This document shows positions 51,692 through 61,399 of a DNA stretch of 64,000 nucleotides, in pieces. The position numbers and the translations under genes are program-made. The stretch comes from Burkholderia sp. D-99 (lineage in GTDB: Bacteria > Pseudomonadota > Gammaproteobacteria > Burkholderiales > Burkholderiaceae). Every line of letters starts with the position of its first letter. Position 1 is the first letter of the stretch. The DNA lies in NCBI RefSeq assembly GCF_011605345.1, contig NZ_JAAOXM010000014.1, positions 62,001-126,000 of the forward strand, given 5' to 3'. The notes under the pieces were generated by a model. It made no database searches. It was given only the letters and a program-made list of their open reading frames with translations, and was not told where the DNA came from.

Positions 51692-53461
51692 ATGCTTCGC
51701 GTCGTTTTCCATCGCCCTCTTTCAGCCGTGCTCTCGTTCCTGCTGAAGCTGCGCACTCGCGCCCAAAAGCTGTTCCGCCTGTCGGACGCCCATACGATGC
51801 TGATCTGGTCGGCCATCGTCGGCGTCGGCGGCGCCTTTGCCACGATGGCGTTCCGCGAAGGCATCGACCTGATGCAGCACCTGATCTCCGGGCAAAGCGG
51901 CAGCTTCGTGCAGATGGCGAAGCGCCTGCCGTGGTACGTGCGGTTCTGGATGCCGGCCGCGGGTGGCTTCCTCGCCGGCTGCGTGCTGCTGCTCGCAACG
52001 CGCGGCGACAAGCAGGCCGGCAAGACCGACTACATGGAATCGGTCGCGCTCGGCAACGGCGTCGTCCCCGTGCGGCAGAGCCTGTGGCGCAGCGTGTCGT
52101 CGCTGCTGACGATCGGCAGCGGCGGCTCGATCGGCCGCGAAGGCCCGATGGTGCAGCTCGCGGCGCTCGCCGCGTCTCTCGTCGGCCGCTTCGTACACTT
52201 CGACCCGCCGCGCCTGCGCCTGCTGGTCGCCTGCGGGGCGGCGGCCGGCATCACGTCCGCGTACAACGCGCCGATCGCCGGCGCGTTCTTCGTGTCGGAA
52301 ATCGTGCTCGGCACGATCGCGATGGAGAGCTTCGGGCCGATGGTCGTCGCATCGGTCGTCGCGAACATCGTGATGCGCGAATTCGCCGGCTACCGGCCGC
52401 CGTACGAGATGCCGGTGTTTCCGGCCGTCACGGGCCCCGAGGTCCTGCTGTTCGTCGTGCTCGGCGCGCTGTGCGGCGTGCTCGCGCCGCAGTTCCTGCA
52501 CCTGCTCGACGCGTCGAAGAACCAGTTCAAGCGGCTGCCGCTGCCGCTACCGGTGCGGCTCGCGCTCGGCGGCCTCGTCGTCGGCGTGATCTCGGTGTGG
52601 ACGCCGGACGTATGGGGCAACGGCTACAGCGTCGTGAACCAGATCCTGCATTCGCCGTGGACCTGGCAAGCGCTGGTCGCGGTGCTCGTGTTCAAGGTGA
52701 TCGCCACCTCCGCCACGGTCGGCTCGGGTGCGATCGGCGGTGTGTTCACGCCGACGCTGTTCGTCGGCGCGGTGTTCGGTTCGCTGTTCGGGCTCGCGAT
52801 GGAAGCGCTGTGGCCGGGCCATACGTCGGCGTACTTCGCCTACGCGATCGTCGGCATGGGGGCGTTCATGGCGGGCGCCACGCAGGCGCCGCTGATGGCG
52901 ATCCTGATGATCTTCGAGATGACGCTGAGCTACCAGGTCGTGCTGCCGCTCCTGGTGTCGTGCGTATTCGCGTATTTCGTCGCGCGCGCGACGGGCACGA
53001 CGTCGATGTACGAGATCACGCAGCACCATTACCAGGACGCGCAGGAGAAGCTGCGGCTGCGCACCACGCAGATGCGCGAGCTGATCCAGCCCGCGCAGAC
53101 GGTCGTGCCGCTCACGGCGAGCGTCGCCGACATGACGCGCGTGTTTCTCGAATATCCGGTGAAGTATCTGTACGTGACCGACGACGCCGGGCGCTTTCGC
53201 GGCGCGGTCGCGCTGAAGGACATCACGTCCGACCTGCTGGACAAGCGCGACACGACCGACAAGACGGCCGCGCATTACGCGCACACGCCGTTTCCGCTCC
53301 TGACGCCCGACATGCCGCTCGCCACCGCGCTCGAACGCTTCATGGCGTTCCAGGGCGAACGCCTGCCGGTGATCGAAAGCGAAGCCGAGCCGACGCTCGC
53401 CGGGGTCGTCTACAAGACGTCGCTGCTCGATGCATACCGGCGGATGACCGGCGAGCGCTGA
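51692..53461 (+). CDS. ClC-type chloride channel/transporter with CBS domains
   Basis: A ClC-family protein (589 residues from this start). The three selectivity motifs are present: GSGGSIGREGP (with the gating glutamate), AYNAPIAGAFFVSEIVLGTI, and GSGAIGGVFTPTLFVGAVFG. The cytoplasmic C-terminus (from about residue 440) forms a CBS pair (PAQTVVPLTASVADMTRVFL, YVTDDAGRFRGAVALKDITS, PLATALERFMAFQGERLPVI). It moves chloride across the inner membrane, with or without proton exchange. The start is uncertain: ATG 51692, ATG 51665 or GTG 51728 (VLSFLLKLRTRAQ) are all possible. Confidence 0.88.
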   Translation: MLRVVFHRPLSAVLSFLLKLRTRAQKLFRLSDAHTMLIWSAIVGVGGAFATMAFREGIDLMQHLISGQSGSFVQMAKRLPWYVRFWMPAAGGFLAGCVLLLATRGDKQAGKTDYMESVALGNGVVPVRQSLWRSVSSLLTIGSGGSIGREGPMVQLAALAASLVGRFVHFDPPRLRLLVACGAAAGITSAYNAPIAGAFFVSEIVLGTIAMESFGPMVVASVVANIVMREFAGYRPPYEMPVFPAVTGPEVLLFVVLGALCGVLAPQFLHLLDASKNQFKRLPLPLPVRLALGGLVVGVISVWTPDVWGNGYSVVNQILHSPWTWQALVAVLVFKVIATSATVGSGAIGGVFTPTLFVGAVFGSLFGLAMEALWPGHTSAYFAYAIVGMGAFMAGATQAPLMAILMIFEMTLSYQVVLPLLVSCVFAYFVARATGTTSMYEITQHHYQDAQEKLRLRTTQMRELIQPAQTVVPLTASVADMTRVFLEYPVKYLYVTDDAGRFRGAVALKDITSDLLDKRDTTDKTAAHYAHTPFPLLTPDMPLATALERFMAFQGERLPVIESEAEPTLAGVVYKTSLLDAYRRMTGER

Positions 53462-53557
53462 TTCGCACGACGCCATGAGGCGCGGCGCGCGCCGCATGCT
53501 TCATCGCACCCCGCCTCTGCCGCGCATCGCACACGGCACGACGAACCCGCTGCCGCG

Positions 53558-54178
53558 TCAGTCCGGCGCGCGCCCGAGCACGACGCGCGCGAAGAATCCC
53601 GCGAGCACCGACTCGGCCACGTCGGCCGACACGTGCTGCGGATCGGCCGTGTAGTACGACTGCACGCCGTCGCACAGGCACATCAGCCCGAACGCAAGCG
53701 TCTCCGCCGGCAGCAGCAGCGGCGTGCCCGCGCGCTCGGAGAAACGCCGGATGAACTCGGCCATCTGCAGGCGCTTGCCGTGCAGGAACTGGTTGAAGCG
53801 CACGCGGAATTTCGCGTCGCGCGCGGCCTGCAGTTTCGCCTCGCCCCACAGCAGCGAATATTCGTCGTCCTGAAACAGCGTTCGGTAATACGCGAGCGCC
53901 ATCGACTCCATCTGCTCGCGCGCTCCGCCCCCGTCGAAGATCGCCTGGAAGTCGGCCTGCACCTCGGCGTGATCGCGCTCCAGCAACTCGAGCAGCAGGT
54001 CGGACTTGCTGCGGAAATTCGAGTAGAACGCGCCGCGCGTATAGCCGGCCGCCGCCGCGATGTCCTCGACGCTCGCGGCCACATAGCCTTTCTTCAGAAA
54101 AATACGGTGCGCGGCAATCAGCAGACGCTCGCGCGTCTGGTCCCTGCTCTGCTCGCGTGTCAAGCGCTGTGGTTTCAT
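53558..54178 (-). CDS. TetR-family repressor of the adjacent RND operon
   Basis: A 206-residue TetR/AcrR protein. The N-terminal helix-turn-helix (RERLLIAAHRIFLKKGYVAA, SVEDIAAAAGYTRGAFYSNF, RSKSDLLLELL) is typical, and the C-terminal ligand domain is variable (LLWGEAKLQAARDAKFRVRF). It is divergent from the MFP-RND-OMF operon and by position its repressor; an ATACA/TGTAT dyad in the operon promoter spacer is the likely operator. Inducers are unknown. Confidence 0.92.
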   Translation of the reverse strand: MKPQRLTREQSRDQTRERLLIAAHRIFLKKGYVAASVEDIAAAAGYTRGAFYSNFRSKSDLLLELLERDHAEVQADFQAIFDGGGAREQMESMALAYYRTLFQDDEYSLLWGEAKLQAARDAKFRVRFNQFLHGKRLQMAEFIRRFSERAGTPLLLPAETLAFGLMCLCDGVQSYYTADPQHVSADVAESVLAGFFARVVLGRAPD

Positions 54179-54217
54179 GGCGCGCAGTCTAGCACCAATT
54201 GCCTTTCAGATTCATCT

Positions 54218-54247
54218 TTGCACTCAGATACAGGTGTGTATTAGAAT
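54218..54247 (+). promoter_or_regulatory. Promoter and TetR-type operator of the RND operon
   Basis: A -35 TTGCAC (54218-54223) and -10 TAGAAT (54242-54247) are 18 bases apart, and the spacer holds ATACAGGTGTGTAT (54228-54241), a perfect ATACA/TGTAT inverted repeat. Binding of a TetR dimer there would block RNA polymerase. A longer inverted repeat CTTTCAGA...TCTGAAAG (54203-54210 and 54259-54266) flanks it. Confidence 0.75.
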
Positions 54248-54364
54248 TCGCCACAGTTTCTGAAAGATGGTGTCCGCGCGCCCGTGCCGGCGCCGCTCGG
54301 GGCAAGCGCCCGCCGCGCTTGCCGGCATCGTTCCGCTCTCGCTCTCACCTCATCTGGGGGTTTC

Positions 54365-55474
54365 GTGAATCGCTCCGGTTCCCGCGCCGCGCTGCTGATC
54401 GGCGCCGCGCTCGTCCTCGCCGCCTGTCATCCGAAAGAATCCGCGCCGCCCGCCCCGCGCCCCGTCGTCGCGCTGCCCGCCCATGCCGACGACGCCGCTG
54501 TCGCCCGCACGCTCCCCGGCGAGATCCAGCCGCGCTACGCCACCCCGCTGTCGTTCCGCATCGCCGGCAAGATCATCGAGCGCAAGGTGCGCCTCGGCGA
54601 TACCGTCAAGGTCGGCCAGGTCGTCGCGCTGCTCGATCCGTCCGACGTCGAGAAAAACGCCGCGAGCGCGCAGGCGCAACTCGATGCCGCGACGCACAGC
54701 CTCACGTTCGCGAAGCAGCAGCTCGACCGCGATCGCGCCCAGGCGCGCGAAAACCTGATCGCGACCGCCCAGCTCGAACAGACCCAGAACAGCTATACGT
54801 CGGCGCTCGCGCAGCGCGACCAGGCGCAGCAGCAACTCGCACTCGCGAAGAACCAGCTCCGCTACGCGACGCTCGTCGCCGATCATGCGGGCTACATCAC
54901 CGCCGAACAGGCGGACACCGGCCAGAACGTGTCGGCCGGCCAGGCCGTCTACCAGCTCGCGTGGTCCGGCGACGTCGACGTCGTCAGCGACGTGCCCGAG
55001 GCCGCGCTTGCCTCGCTCGCGCCCGGCCACGCAGCCGCCGTCACGCTGCCGTCGCTGCCGGGCCGCCAGTTCGCCGCGAAGGTGCGCGAAATCGCGCCGG
55101 CCGCCGATCCGCAAAGCCGCACGTATCGCGTGAAGCTCACGCTCGCCGCGCCCGATCCGGCGATCCGGCTCGGGATGACGGCCAGCGTCGCGTTCGACGG
55201 CGCACCGGCCGCCGGCGACGCACCGTCGATCACGCTGCCCGCGACCGCGCTGTTCCATGACGGCGCGCAGCCGGCCGTATGGGTCGTGCGCGCGAAGGAC
55301 GACACGCTCGAGCTGCGCCGCGTCGACGTCGCGCGCTTCAACGAGCGCACGGTGACGGTGTCGCACGGGCTGCAGCCCGGCGAGCGCGTCGTGCTGCAGG
55401 GCGTGCACACGGTCAGCGCGGGCGAGAAGGTACGCGCGATCGCGCCGCTGCATCCGGAGGACTTCGCATCGTGA
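54365..55474 (+). CDS. RND periplasmic adaptor (membrane fusion lipoprotein)
   Basis: A 369-residue adaptor starting at GTG 54365 (GGGGG six bases upstream). It is a lipoprotein (lipobox LAAC, Cys21). The barrel-sandwich/biotinyl-lipoyl half (SFRIAGKIIERKVRLGDTVK, DHAGYITAEQADTGQNVSAG), coiled-coil hairpin (AASAQAQLDAATHSLTFAKQ, SALAQRDQAQQQLALAKNQL) and beta-barrel domain (GMTASVAFDG, LPATALFHDG) are recognisable. It joins the RND pump to the outer-membrane channel. Its stop overlaps the RND start by GTGA. Confidence 0.92.
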   Translation: MNRSGSRAALLIGAALVLAACHPKESAPPAPRPVVALPAHADDAAVARTLPGEIQPRYATPLSFRIAGKIIERKVRLGDTVKVGQVVALLDPSDVEKNAASAQAQLDAATHSLTFAKQQLDRDRAQARENLIATAQLEQTQNSYTSALAQRDQAQQQLALAKNQLRYATLVADHAGYITAEQADTGQNVSAGQAVYQLAWSGDVDVVSDVPEAALASLAPGHAAAVTLPSLPGRQFAAKVREIAPAADPQSRTYRVKLTLAAPDPAIRLGMTASVAFDGAPAAGDAPSITLPATALFHDGAQPAVWVVRAKDDTLELRRVDVARFNERTVTVSHGLQPGERVVLQGVHTVSAGEKVRAIAPLHPEDFAS

Positions 55475-58400
55475 GCGTTTCGTACGAAGAAGGCCGCTTC
55501 AATCTCTCCGCGTGGGCGCTGCGCCACCAGGCGCTGGTCGTCTACCTGATCGCGCTCGCGACGCTCGCGGGCATCCTCGCGTACACGCGGCTCGCGCAGT
55601 CCGAAGACCCGCCGTTCACGTTCCGCGTGATGGTGATCCGCACGTTCTGGCCCGGCGCGAGCGCGCGGCAGGTGCAGGAACAGGTGACCGACCGGATCGG
55701 CCGCAAGCTGCAGGAAACGCCGGCCATCGACTTCCTGCGCAGCTATTCGCGCCCCGGCGAATCGCTGATCTTCTTCACGATGAAGGATTCGGCGCCCGTG
55801 AAGGACGTGCCCGAGACCTGGTACCAGATCCGCAAGAAGGTCGGCGACATCGGCTACACGCTGCCGCCCGGCGTGCAGGGCCCGTTCTTCAACGACGAAT
55901 TCGGCGACGTCTATACCAACATCTGGACGCTCGAAGGCGACGGCTTCACGCCCGCTCAACTGCACGACTACGCCGATCAATTGCGCACCGTGCTGCTGCG
56001 CGTGCCGGGCGTCGGCAAGGTCGACTATTTCGGCGACCCCGACCAGCGGATCTTCATCGAGGTGAACAACGCGCAGCTCACGCGCCTCGGCATCTCGCCG
56101 CAGCAGCTCGGGCAGGCGATCAACGCGCAGAACGACATCTCGTCGGCCGGCGTGCTGACGACCGCCGACGATCGCGTGTTCGTGCGCCCGAGCGGCCAGT
56201 TCGACAATGTCGACGCGATCGCCGACACGCTGATCCGCATCAACGGCCGTACGTTCCGGCTCGGCGATCTCGCGACCGTCAAGCGCGGCTACGACGATCC
56301 GGTCGTCACGCAGATGCGCTCGAACGGTAAGGCCGTGCTCGGCATCGGGGTCACGATGCAACCGGGCGGCGACGTGATCCGGCTCGGCAAGGCGCTCGAC
56401 GCCGAATCGAAGGACCTGCAGGCGCAACTGCCGGCCGGCCTCAAGCTGGTCGAGGTGTCGAGCATGCCGCACGCGGTCGCGCACTCGGTCGACGACTTCC
56501 TCGAAGCCGTCGCCGAAGCAGTCGCGATCGTGCTGGTCGTGAGCCTCGTGTCGCTCGGCCTGCGCACCGGGATGGTCGTCGTGATCTCGATTCCGGTCGT
56601 GCTCGCTGTAACGGCCCTCTTCATGTACATGTTCGACATCGGGCTGCACAAGGTGTCGCTCGGCACGCTCGTGCTGGCGCTCGGGCTGCTCGTCGACGAC
56701 GCGATCATCGCGGTCGAGATGATGGCCGTGAAGCTCGAACAGGGCTACACCCGCGCACGCGCCGCCGCGTTCGCCTATACGAGCACCGCGTTCCCGATGC
56801 TGACCGGCACGCTCGTCACCGTGTCGGGCTTCCTGCCGATCGCGCTCGCGAAATCGAGCACCGGCGAATACACGCGCTCGATCTTCGAGGTGTCGGCGAT
56901 CGCGCTGATCGCATCGTGGTTCGCGGCCGTCGTGCTGATCCCGCTGCTCGGCTACCACATGCTGCCCGAGCGCAAGCGGCAAGCACACGAGGCTCATCTG
57001 CCCGACGATCACGAGCATGACATCTACGACACGCGCTTCTACCGGCGGCTGCGCGGCTGGATCGACTGGTGCATCGAGCGGCGCTTCGTCGTGCTGCTGA
57101 TCACGGGCGCCCTGTTCGTCGTGTCGCTGATGGGCTTCTCGCTGGTGCCGCAGCAGTTCTTCCCGAGTTCGGACAGGCCCGAGTTGCTGGTCGACCTGCG
57201 GCTGCCCGAAGGCGCGTCGTTCGCGGCGACGCTGCGCGAGACCGAGCGCCTCGAGAAGGTGATCGACAAGCGCCCCGAGATCGACCGTTCGGTGAACTTC
57301 GTCGGCAGCGGTGCGCCGCGCTTCTACCTGCCACTCGACCAGCAGTTGCAGTTGCCGAACTTCGCGCAGTTCGTGATCACCGCGAAATCGGTGAAGGATC
57401 GCGAGAAGCTCGCGACCTGGCTCGAAACCACGTTGCGCGACCAGTTCCCGGCCGTGCGCTGGCGCCTGTCGCGGCTCGAGAACGGCCCGCCGGTCGGCTA
57501 CCCGGTGCAGTTCCGCGTGAGCGGCGACAGCATCGCGACGGTTCGCTCGATCGCCGAGAAGGTCGCGGCGACGATGCGCGGCGACGCGCGCACGGTCAAC
57601 GTGCAGTTCGACTGGGACGAACCGGCCGAGCGCTCGGTGCGCTTCGAGATCGACCAGAAGAAGGCGCGCGAGCTGAACGTCACGTCGCAGGACGTGTCGA
57701 GCTTCCTCGCGATGACGCTGTCCGGCACGACCGTCACGCAGTACCGCGAGCGCGACAAGCTGATCGCGGTCGACCTGCGCGCGCCGAAGGCCGATCGCGT
57801 CGACCCCGCGAAGCTCGCCGGCCTCGCGCTGCCGACCCCGAACGGCCCGGTGCCGCTCGGCTCGCTCGGCCGCTTCAAGCCGACGCTCGAATACGGCGTC
57901 GTGTGGGAACGCGATCGCCAGCCGACCATCACCGTGCAGTCGGACGTGCGCGCCGGTTCGCAGGGCATCGACGTCACGCATGCGGTCGACGCGAAGCTGA
58001 ACGCATTGCGCGCGCAGTTGCCGGTCGGTTATCAGATCAACATCGGCGGCTCGGTCGAGGAAAGCGCGAAGGCGCAGAACTCGATCAACGCGCAGATGCC
58101 GCTGATGGCGATCGCCGTGTTCACGCTGCTGATGATCCAGCTGCAGAGCTTCTCGCGCGTGCTGATGGTCGTGCTGACCGCTCCGCTCGGGTTGATCGGC
58201 GTGGTCGCCACGCTGCTGCTGTTTGGCCAGCCGTTCGGCTTCGTCGCGATGCTCGGCGTGATCGCGATGTTCGGGATCATCATGCGCAACTCGGTGATCC
58301 TCGTCGACCAGATCGAGCAGGACATCGCGGTCGGCCACGGGCGCGTCGACGCGATCATCGGCGCGACCGTGCGGCGTTTCCGCCCGATCACGCTGACGGC

Positions 58401-58617
58401 CGCGGCCGCCGTGCTCGCGCTGATCCCGCTGTTGCGCTCGAACTTCTTCGGGCCGATGGCGACCGCGCTGATGGGCGGCATCACGAGCGCGACCGTGCTG
58501 ACGCTGTTCTACCTGCCCGCGCTGTATGCGACGTGGTTCCGCGTGAAGCGCGACGAACGCGACCCGCAGGACGGCCCGCCGCCTGGTGGCACGCCTGCCG
58601 CGCCGTCGGGAGCCTGA
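55471..58617 (+). CDS. RND multidrug efflux pump
   Basis: A 1048-residue RND protein starting at GTG 55471. It has two repeats of porter/funnel domains and 12 helices; the proton-relay aspartates are in LGLLVDDAIIAVEMMAVKLE. The N-terminus FNLSAWALRHQALVVYLIAL lacks the classical HAE1 SPNFFI start and is typical of the larger VexF/MexK-like efflux group. Substrate unknown; the operon arrangement with TetR repressor suggests inducible multidrug or toxic-compound export. Confidence 0.92.
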   Translation: MSVSYEEGRFNLSAWALRHQALVVYLIALATLAGILAYTRLAQSEDPPFTFRVMVIRTFWPGASARQVQEQVTDRIGRKLQETPAIDFLRSYSRPGESLIFFTMKDSAPVKDVPETWYQIRKKVGDIGYTLPPGVQGPFFNDEFGDVYTNIWTLEGDGFTPAQLHDYADQLRTVLLRVPGVGKVDYFGDPDQRIFIEVNNAQLTRLGISPQQLGQAINAQNDISSAGVLTTADDRVFVRPSGQFDNVDAIADTLIRINGRTFRLGDLATVKRGYDDPVVTQMRSNGKAVLGIGVTMQPGGDVIRLGKALDAESKDLQAQLPAGLKLVEVSSMPHAVAHSVDDFLEAVAEAVAIVLVVSLVSLGLRTGMVVVISIPVVLAVTALFMYMFDIGLHKVSLGTLVLALGLLVDDAIIAVEMMAVKLEQGYTRARAAAFAYTSTAFPMLTGTLVTVSGFLPIALAKSSTGEYTRSIFEVSAIALIASWFAAVVLIPLLGYHMLPERKRQAHEAHLPDDHEHDIYDTRFYRRLRGWIDWCIERRFVVLLITGALFVVSLMGFSLVPQQFFPSSDRPELLVDLRLPEGASFAATLRETERLEKVIDKRPEIDRSVNFVGSGAPRFYLPLDQQLQLPNFAQFVITAKSVKDREKLATWLETTLRDQFPAVRWRLSRLENGPPVGYPVQFRVSGDSIATVRSIAEKVAATMRGDARTVNVQFDWDEPAERSVRFEIDQKKARELNVTSQDVSSFLAMTLSGTTVTQYRERDKLIAVDLRAPKADRVDPAKLAGLALPTPNGPVPLGSLGRFKPTLEYGVVWERDRQPTITVQSDVRAGSQGIDVTHAVDAKLNALRAQLPVGYQINIGGSVEESAKAQNSINAQMPLMAIAVFTLLMIQLQSFSRVLMVVLTAPLGLIGVVATLLLFGQPFGFVAMLGVIAMFGIIMRNSVILVDQIEQDIAVGHGRVDAIIGATVRRFRPITLTAAAAVLALIPLLRSNFFGPMATALMGGITSATVLTLFYLPALYATWFRVKRDERDPQDGPPPGGTPAAPSGA

Positions 58618-58619
58618 CC

Positions 58620-60194
58620 ATGGATCGATCGATGAACCTGAAAACCAAAGCCGTGCGGGCACTCGCCGTGGCGAGCCTCGCCGGCCCGCTCGCGGGCTGT
58701 TCCTGGTTCGCGCCGAGCGGCGAGCCGCCCGCGATGCCGTCGCCCGCGCACTACGGCACCACGCCGCAAGTCCAGCAGACCGTATCCGCGCAAGGCGTCG
58801 CGCAGCAGTTCGAGGTCGGCGCGCAGCCGGTGCCCGACTGGTGGAAACAGTACCGCTCCGATGCGCTGAACGCGCTCGTCGACGAAGGGCTGCGCAACAG
58901 CCCGACACTCGGCGCGGCATCGCATTCGCTCGATGCCGCGCGCGAACAGTTGCGCGGGCAGATCGGCAGCTCGATGCTGCCGTCGATCGACGCGGGCGGC
59001 CAGGCCACGCGCCAGCGTGCGCTCGGCGTGCCGATTCCCGCGCTCGGCGCGCCGACGCTGCTGTACGACACGTTCGTCGGCCAGCTGCAGGCGAGCTACA
59101 CGATCGACCTGTTCGGCGCGTCGCGCTTCGCGAACCGCGCGCTGGCGCGACGCGTGGACGTCAGCGCGTTCCAGCTCGAATCCGCACGGCGCGCGCTGGC
59201 CGCGAACATCGTCACCGCGTCGATCACGGTGTCGGTGCTGAATGCGCAGATCAACACGACCGAGCGGCTCGTCGCGCTCGCCAACGATCAGGCCCACGAT
59301 GCCGAACGCCGCTACGCACTCGGTTCCGCCTCGCGCAGCGACGCGCTGAACGCGCGGCAAAGCGCCGACACGTTCGCGGCAAGCCTGCCCGCGCTGCGCC
59401 AGCAGCGCGACTCGGCACGCCATGCGCTTGCCGTGCTGGTCGGCCGCACGCCCGACCGGCCGCCGGCCGATCTCACGCTCGCCGATCTGCACCTGCCCGA
59501 GCAGGTGCCCGTCGTCGTGCCGTCGGACCTGCTGCAAAGCCGCCCGGACATCCAGGCGGCCGACGCGGGGCTGAAGGCCGCCGCGGCCGAGGTGGGCCTC
59601 GCGACCGCGCAGATGTTCCCGCAGCTGTCGCTGTCGGCGGCGATGGGACAAGGCGGCTTCAGCTGGCCGACGATGCTGTCGGGCGCCGGCGCGATCTGGA
59701 ACGTCGGCGCGTCGCTGAGCCAGCCGATCTTCCACGGCGGCGCGCTGCTCGCGCAGCGCCGCGCGGCGAAGGCGACTTACGAGGCCGCCGTCGACCAGTA
59801 CAAGCAGGCCGTGCTCGGCGCGTTCCAGAACGTCGCGGATTCGCTCGCGGCGCTCGAACACGATGCGGAAGCACTCGATGCGTCGTCGCGTGCCGCGCTT
59901 TCCGCGCGCGGCGCATACGACGACGCGGCGGCGCGCGTGCGGCTCGGCGCGCTGCCGCCGTCGGCCGCGCGCGCCAGCGAGCTGCAGTACCGCAATGCGC
60001 GGCTCGACGAGATCCGCGCGACCGGCGCACGGTTCGCGGATACCGCGCGGCTTTACCAGGCGATGGGCACGCCGCCAGTCGACAAGGCCGATAAGTCCGG
60101 CAAGCCCGGCAACGCAGGCAGCGACGGCGCAACCGGCCAGCAAGCACGCGCCGCCACCGCCGACATCGCCCACACCCCGCCTTCACCGCAATAA
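58620..60194 (+). CDS. RND outer-membrane channel lipoprotein (NodT/OprM type)
   Basis: A 524-residue outer-membrane factor with lipobox LAGC (Cys27). Repeated TolC-type helical hairpins occur (LDAAREQLRGQIGSSMLPSI, ERRYALGSASRSDALNARQS, SRPDIQAADAGLKAAAAEVG) and a NodT-like region FPQLSLSAAMGQGGFSWPTM. It completes the tripartite pump. ATG 58620 is two bases after the RND stop; a second ATG at 58632 is possible. The C-terminal tail (KADKSGKPGNAGSDGATGQQ) is a disordered extension. Confidence 0.9.
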   Translation: MDRSMNLKTKAVRALAVASLAGPLAGCSWFAPSGEPPAMPSPAHYGTTPQVQQTVSAQGVAQQFEVGAQPVPDWWKQYRSDALNALVDEGLRNSPTLGAASHSLDAAREQLRGQIGSSMLPSIDAGGQATRQRALGVPIPALGAPTLLYDTFVGQLQASYTIDLFGASRFANRALARRVDVSAFQLESARRALAANIVTASITVSVLNAQINTTERLVALANDQAHDAERRYALGSASRSDALNARQSADTFAASLPALRQQRDSARHALAVLVGRTPDRPPADLTLADLHLPEQVPVVVPSDLLQSRPDIQAADAGLKAAAAEVGLATAQMFPQLSLSAAMGQGGFSWPTMLSGAGAIWNVGASLSQPIFHGGALLAQRRAAKATYEAAVDQYKQAVLGAFQNVADSLAALEHDAEALDASSRAALSARGAYDDAAARVRLGALPPSAARASELQYRNARLDEIRATGARFADTARLYQAMGTPPVDKADKSGKPGNAGSDGATGQQARAATADIAHTPPSPQ

Positions 60195-60254
60195 GCCGGC
60201 CGTGCCATCGGGTGCGCGCGGAATCCCCCGCGCACCCGTTTCCCGATCTTCCGC

Positions 60255-60285
60255 TTGACCCTCACGTAGCGTAACGTTCGAGACT
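60255..60285 (+). promoter_or_regulatory. Probable MerR-type promoter/operator
   Basis: A -35 TTGACC (60255-60260) is followed by CTCACGTAGCGTAACGTTCG, with the CCTCACGT half-site seen in many MerR-family operators, and a candidate -10 GAGACT starting after a 19-base spacer (60280-60285). Long spacers bridged by a dyad are the hallmark of MerR-controlled promoters. Likely autoregulation of the gene at 60314. Confidence 0.6.
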
Positions 60286-60313
60286 CCAGTGTGCGTACCG
60301 AACGGAGGAACGA

Positions 60314-61342
60314 ATGCGACTGAAAGTGGGAGAGCTGGCGAAACGCAGCGGGCTGACCGTCCGCACGCTTCATCACTATCACGCGATCGGTCTGCTGACG
60401 CCTTCGGCGCGCGCCGACAACGGCTACCGGCTGTACGACCGCCACGACATCGCCCGGCTCCACCAGATCCAGGCGTTGCGTCGCTTCGGCCTGTCGCTCA
60501 CCGAAATCGGCGACCACCTGAACCAGCCCGACACCCCGCTCGTCGATCTCGTCGCGAAGCAGATCGCGCTGCTCGACCGTCAGCTCGCGCAAACCGCGCA
60601 GCTGCGCGAGCGGCTCGTGAGCCTGCACGCGCAGCTCGCTGCAGGCACGGAGCCGGAGCTGGCCGATTGGCTCACCACACTGGAGTTGATGACCGTGTAC
60701 GACAAATATTTTTCCGAGGAAGAACTCGCGCGCCTGCCGATGTACCAGAAAAGCCAGGCGGGCGACGCCGAATGGATTGCGCTCATCGACGAAGTTCGCG
60801 CGCTGCACGACGCGGGCATACCCGCCGAAGACGAACGCACCCGTGCGCTCGCCGGTCGCTGGATGATGATGCTCGTGCGCGACACGAACAACGACCCGCG
60901 ACTGCTGGCGAAGCTGAACCTGATGCACCAGCACGAACCGGCGATGCAGTCGAAGATCGGCATTTCGACCGCGCTGCGCGACTATGTGCTGCGCGCGTCG
61001 TCGGAAACCAAGATGCGGATCTTCGAGAAGTATCTCGCACCGGACGAGATCCGCTTCATGCGGGCGCACTACGGCGAGCACGCGATGGAGTGGCCGCAAC
61101 TGATGGGCGACGTGCGCGACGCGATCGATGCGGGCATCCGACCTGCTTCGCCGGAAGGCCGCGCGCTCGCGCAGCGCTGGCTCGAGCTGTTCTGCAGCTA
61201 TGCCGGCACCGATCCGGCCACGCATGCGAAATTCCGCGAGGCGATGATGAACGAGCCTGCACTGACGCGGGATACGTGGGTCGACGATACGCTGATCGGC
61301 TTCGTGCGGGAGGCGATGGCGCAGCTTGCGCCTGCGCGCTGA
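60314..61342 (+). CDS. MerR-family regulator with TipAS-type antibiotic-binding domain
   Basis: A 342-residue protein: MerR helix-turn-helix at residues 1-75 (LKVGELAKRSGLTVRTLHHY, GYRLYDRHDIARLHQIQALR) and dimerisation helix, then a TipAS-like C-terminal domain in two copies (WIALIDEVRALHDAGIPAED, ALAGRWMMMLV and WPQLMGDVRDAIDAGIRPAS, ALAQRWLELF). TipAS domains bind thiopeptide-like and other drugs and twist the promoter to activate transcription. An internal repeat of the domain is visible. The gene is located just downstream of the RND operon, so a link to drug response is plausible. Confidence 0.9.
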   Translation: MRLKVGELAKRSGLTVRTLHHYHAIGLLTPSARADNGYRLYDRHDIARLHQIQALRRFGLSLTEIGDHLNQPDTPLVDLVAKQIALLDRQLAQTAQLRERLVSLHAQLAAGTEPELADWLTTLELMTVYDKYFSEEELARLPMYQKSQAGDAEWIALIDEVRALHDAGIPAEDERTRALAGRWMMMLVRDTNNDPRLLAKLNLMHQHEPAMQSKIGISTALRDYVLRASSETKMRIFEKYLAPDEIRFMRAHYGEHAMEWPQLMGDVRDAIDAGIRPASPEGRALAQRWLELFCSYAGTDPATHAKFREAMMNEPALTRDTWVDDTLIGFVREAMAQLAPAR

Positions 61343-61399
61343 ACGCGTTGAGCGCATGAAGGTGCGGGCGGCAGGCGGGTTTCCCGCGTGCCGCCCGTT

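Noticed and set aside
54949..58920. 1323-codon minus-strand frame opposite the RND operon
   Set aside because: Antisense shadow rich in Arg, Asp and His; spans several real genes, no domain recognised.
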